64,000 nucleotides of DNA from Adlercreutzia murintestinalis (GTDB taxonomy: Bacteria; Actinomycetota; Coriobacteriia; Coriobacteriales; Eggerthellaceae): contig NZ_CALPCC010000001.1 of the NCBI RefSeq assembly GCF_943192905.1, positions 1 to 64,000 of the forward strand. The letters run 5' to 3'. A program made the translations under genes and the position numbers. Below the pieces are notes generated by a model. The model saw nothing but the letters and a program-made list of their open reading frames with translations, did not search any database and was not told where the DNA came from. Each line of letters opens with the position of its first letter. Positions within the stretch are counted from its first letter, which is position 1. Shown here in pieces: positions 62,497-64,000 of this stretch.

Positions 62497-62528
62497 TCTC
62501 TGGCAATAACCGACTTTATTGCCAGAGA
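62497..62528. repeat. perfect 13-bp inverted repeat
   Basis: TCTCTGGCAATAA and TTATTGCCAGAGA are separated by 6 bp. It lies between lysA and the HAD gene, 35 bp after the lysA stop. There is no T-run on either strand, so it could be a protein-binding dyad or part of an attenuation structure. Confidence 0.6.
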
Positions 62529-62563
62529 TAGCTATTTGAGAGTCCTGCTCAGATGATGAAACC

Positions 62564-63919
62564 CTAGAGATCCTTCGCGTAGAGGTCCTCGTAGGTCTCG
62601 CGGCGCGTGGTCACGCGAGCCTGCCCGTCGCGCACGAACACCACGCCCGGGCGCGGCTGGCCGTTGTAGTTGCTGGCCATGGTGTAGCAGTACGCGCCGG
62701 TGCCGAACACGCACACGATATCGCCCAGGTCGGCCTGCTGCAGCGGCATATCGATGACCACCGCGTCGCCGCTTTCGCAATGCTTGCCGCACAGCGTGAC
62801 GATCTCGGTGCGCGGCTGGTCGGCCTTGTTGGCGATGGTGGGCTCGTAGTCGGCATGGTAGAGCGCCGTGCGGATGTTGTCGGACATGCCGCCGTCCACC
62901 GCCACATACTTGCGAATGCCAGGCAGCGTCTTCAAGATGCCCACCGTGTACAGCGTGACGCCCGCGTTTGCCACCAGGCTGCGGCCAGGCTCCACCAGCA
63001 GGCGCGGCAGCGGCAGGTCGTGGCGGGCGCAAGCCTCGCGCACGGCTGTGCAGGTGACCTCGGCGAACTCTTCGATGCTGGGCGGTTGGTCGTCAGCGGC
63101 ATACGCGATGCCCAGGCCGCCCCCCAGGTCAAGCTCGGTGATGGTGTGGCCGTAGCCGTCGCGCACGCGCGCCATGAAGTCGATCATGACGTCGGCCGCC
63201 TCGCGGAACGAGTGCAGCGCGAAGATCTGACTGCCAATATGGCAGTGCAGCCCCACCAGACGCACATGCGGGGTCTCAAGCGCCGTGCCCACGCACGTAT
63301 AGGCGAAATCGTTCAGCATGGTGAAGCCGAACTTGGAGTCTTCGCAGCCGGTCTTGATGTACTCATGCGTGTCCGCCTCCACGCCCGGCGTGATGCGCAT
63401 GTAGATGTCCTGCGTGATGCCCAGGCGCCCGGCGATCTCGCTGACGCGCGCCAGCTCGATGCGGCTGTCCACCACGATGCGGCCCACGCCCGCGCGCATG
63501 GCCTCTTCCAGCTCGGCTGGCGTTTTGTTGTTGCCGTGCACGAACACGCGCTCAGCCGGGAAACCGGTTGCCAGCGCCCGCGCCAGTTCGCCGCCGCCGG
63601 ACACGTCCAGGCACAGGCCCTCTTCGTCCACGATGCGCACCATGGCCTTGTTGATGAACGCCTTGCTGGCGAAGATGATGTCGCTTTGCGAGTAGCGGGC
63701 GGCGAACGCCTCGCGGTATTCGCTCATGCGGGCACGCACGTCGGCCTCGTCGAACACGTAGAGCGCTGTGCCCTGCTCGCGCGCCAGCTCCACCATATCG
63801 ACGCCGCCGATGAACAGGTGGCCGTCGCGCACTTCGGCGGTGCGCGGCAGCACCGCACCCAGCTCCATGGTGGTGCGCATATCGGGCTGCTTGGACAGGT
63901 CAGAGGCAGGTAATGACAT
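62564..63919 (-). CDS. lysA: diaminopimelate decarboxylase
   Basis: The 451-residue PLP enzyme of fold type III has the cofactor Lys in DIIFASKAFIN, HGNNKTPAEL, LHCHIGSQI, GGGLGIAYA, EPGRSLVANAG and CESGDAV (Cys of the partner active site). It makes lysine from meso-diaminopimelate, the last step of the pathway. ATG 63919 follows AAGGAG. The 80 bp beyond it to the window end hold its promoter region but no clear hexamers. Confidence 0.95.
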   Translation of the reverse strand: MSLPASDLSKQPDMRTTMELGAVLPRTAEVRDGHLFIGGVDMVELAREQGTALYVFDEADVRARMSEYREAFAARYSQSDIIFASKAFINKAMVRIVDEEGLCLDVSGGGELARALATGFPAERVFVHGNNKTPAELEEAMRAGVGRIVVDSRIELARVSEIAGRLGITQDIYMRITPGVEADTHEYIKTGCEDSKFGFTMLNDFAYTCVGTALETPHVRLVGLHCHIGSQIFALHSFREAADVMIDFMARVRDGYGHTITELDLGGGLGIAYAADDQPPSIEEFAEVTCTAVREACARHDLPLPRLLVEPGRSLVANAGVTLYTVGILKTLPGIRKYVAVDGGMSDNIRTALYHADYEPTIANKADQPRTEIVTLCGKHCESGDAVVIDMPLQQADLGDIVCVFGTGAYCYTMASNYNGQPRPGVVFVRDGQARVTTRRETYEDLYAKDL

Positions 63920-64000
63920 ATTTTCTCCTTGCGATGATCGTATCGGACGATTCTACCAAAAGCCGCCACCGGCCATGTTTCCATCGTGCTACAAAGCACA

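Noticed and set aside
62497-62528. lysA terminator
   Set aside because: The stem is perfect but there is no T-run on either strand.

Overview
The window looks like part of the chromosome of a high-GC actinobacterium of class Coriobacteriia, most likely Eggerthellaceae. This is inferred from gene content: a 12-TM membrane protein ending in a LuxR helix-turn-helix next to a Tat-exported lipoprotein enzyme, Ala/Asp-rich protein linkers, a fused AccD-AccA, and a split 2-hydroxyacyl-CoA dehydratase-like gene set. No rRNA, tRNA, CRISPR array, prophage or replication origin was seen.

Layout. Bases 1-2140 hold two tail-to-tail paralogues of a secreted protein with a DUF6273-like C-terminal domain. 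A repeat-rich intergenic stretch follows, then a membrane LuxR protein (2963-4585), a Tat lipoprotein esterase, a VapB/VapC-type toxin-antitoxin pair with its own promoter, YgiQ, trigger factor and a MacB/FtsX-type ABC exporter (10218-14423). At 14431-15510 a truncated sortase-anchored protein meets a decayed IS30 transposase. Next on the minus strand come rpsL-rpsG-fusA-rpsJ-rplC-rplD-rplW; this unit stops at a clear terminator with no rplB. Then a CBS-type Mn pyrophosphatase, a 1-kb tract of repeats and IS debris, a glutaredoxin-like/TrmH pair, PcrA and an NgoMIV-like restriction-modification pair. Bases 29354-34146 carry an arsenic-type cluster: an ArsM-ArsS fusion, a CobW-family GTPase and an ArsM-like methyltransferase. 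DAHP synthase/chorismate mutase, UppP, TatD, a tail-anchored protein, an HtrA protease, an amino-acid ABC importer and a ClC channel follow. Bases 45525-48803 encode a dehydratase activase and two partner proteins. A DUF2064 glycosyltransferase-like gene and a MOSC/NifS/NifU group precede two divergent fatty-acid synthesis units (acpP-fabK-fabD with a deformylase-like gene; fabG-fabF-fabZ-accDA). The window ends with a membrane protein, a HAD phosphatase and lysA.

How the genes connect. The fab genes form a nearly complete type II fatty-acid pathway, but fabH, accB and accC are not in the window. The ArsM-ArsS fusion could carry out arsenic methylation and adenosylation in one chain, and the DUF2064 family is associated with the same pathway, but no arsenic regulator or efflux pump is visible. 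The intergenic DNA is unusual: seven degenerate tandem-repeat arrays with different unit lengths (17 to 100 bp), two copies of a roughly 165-bp element with terminal inverted repeats, and several IS30 fragments.
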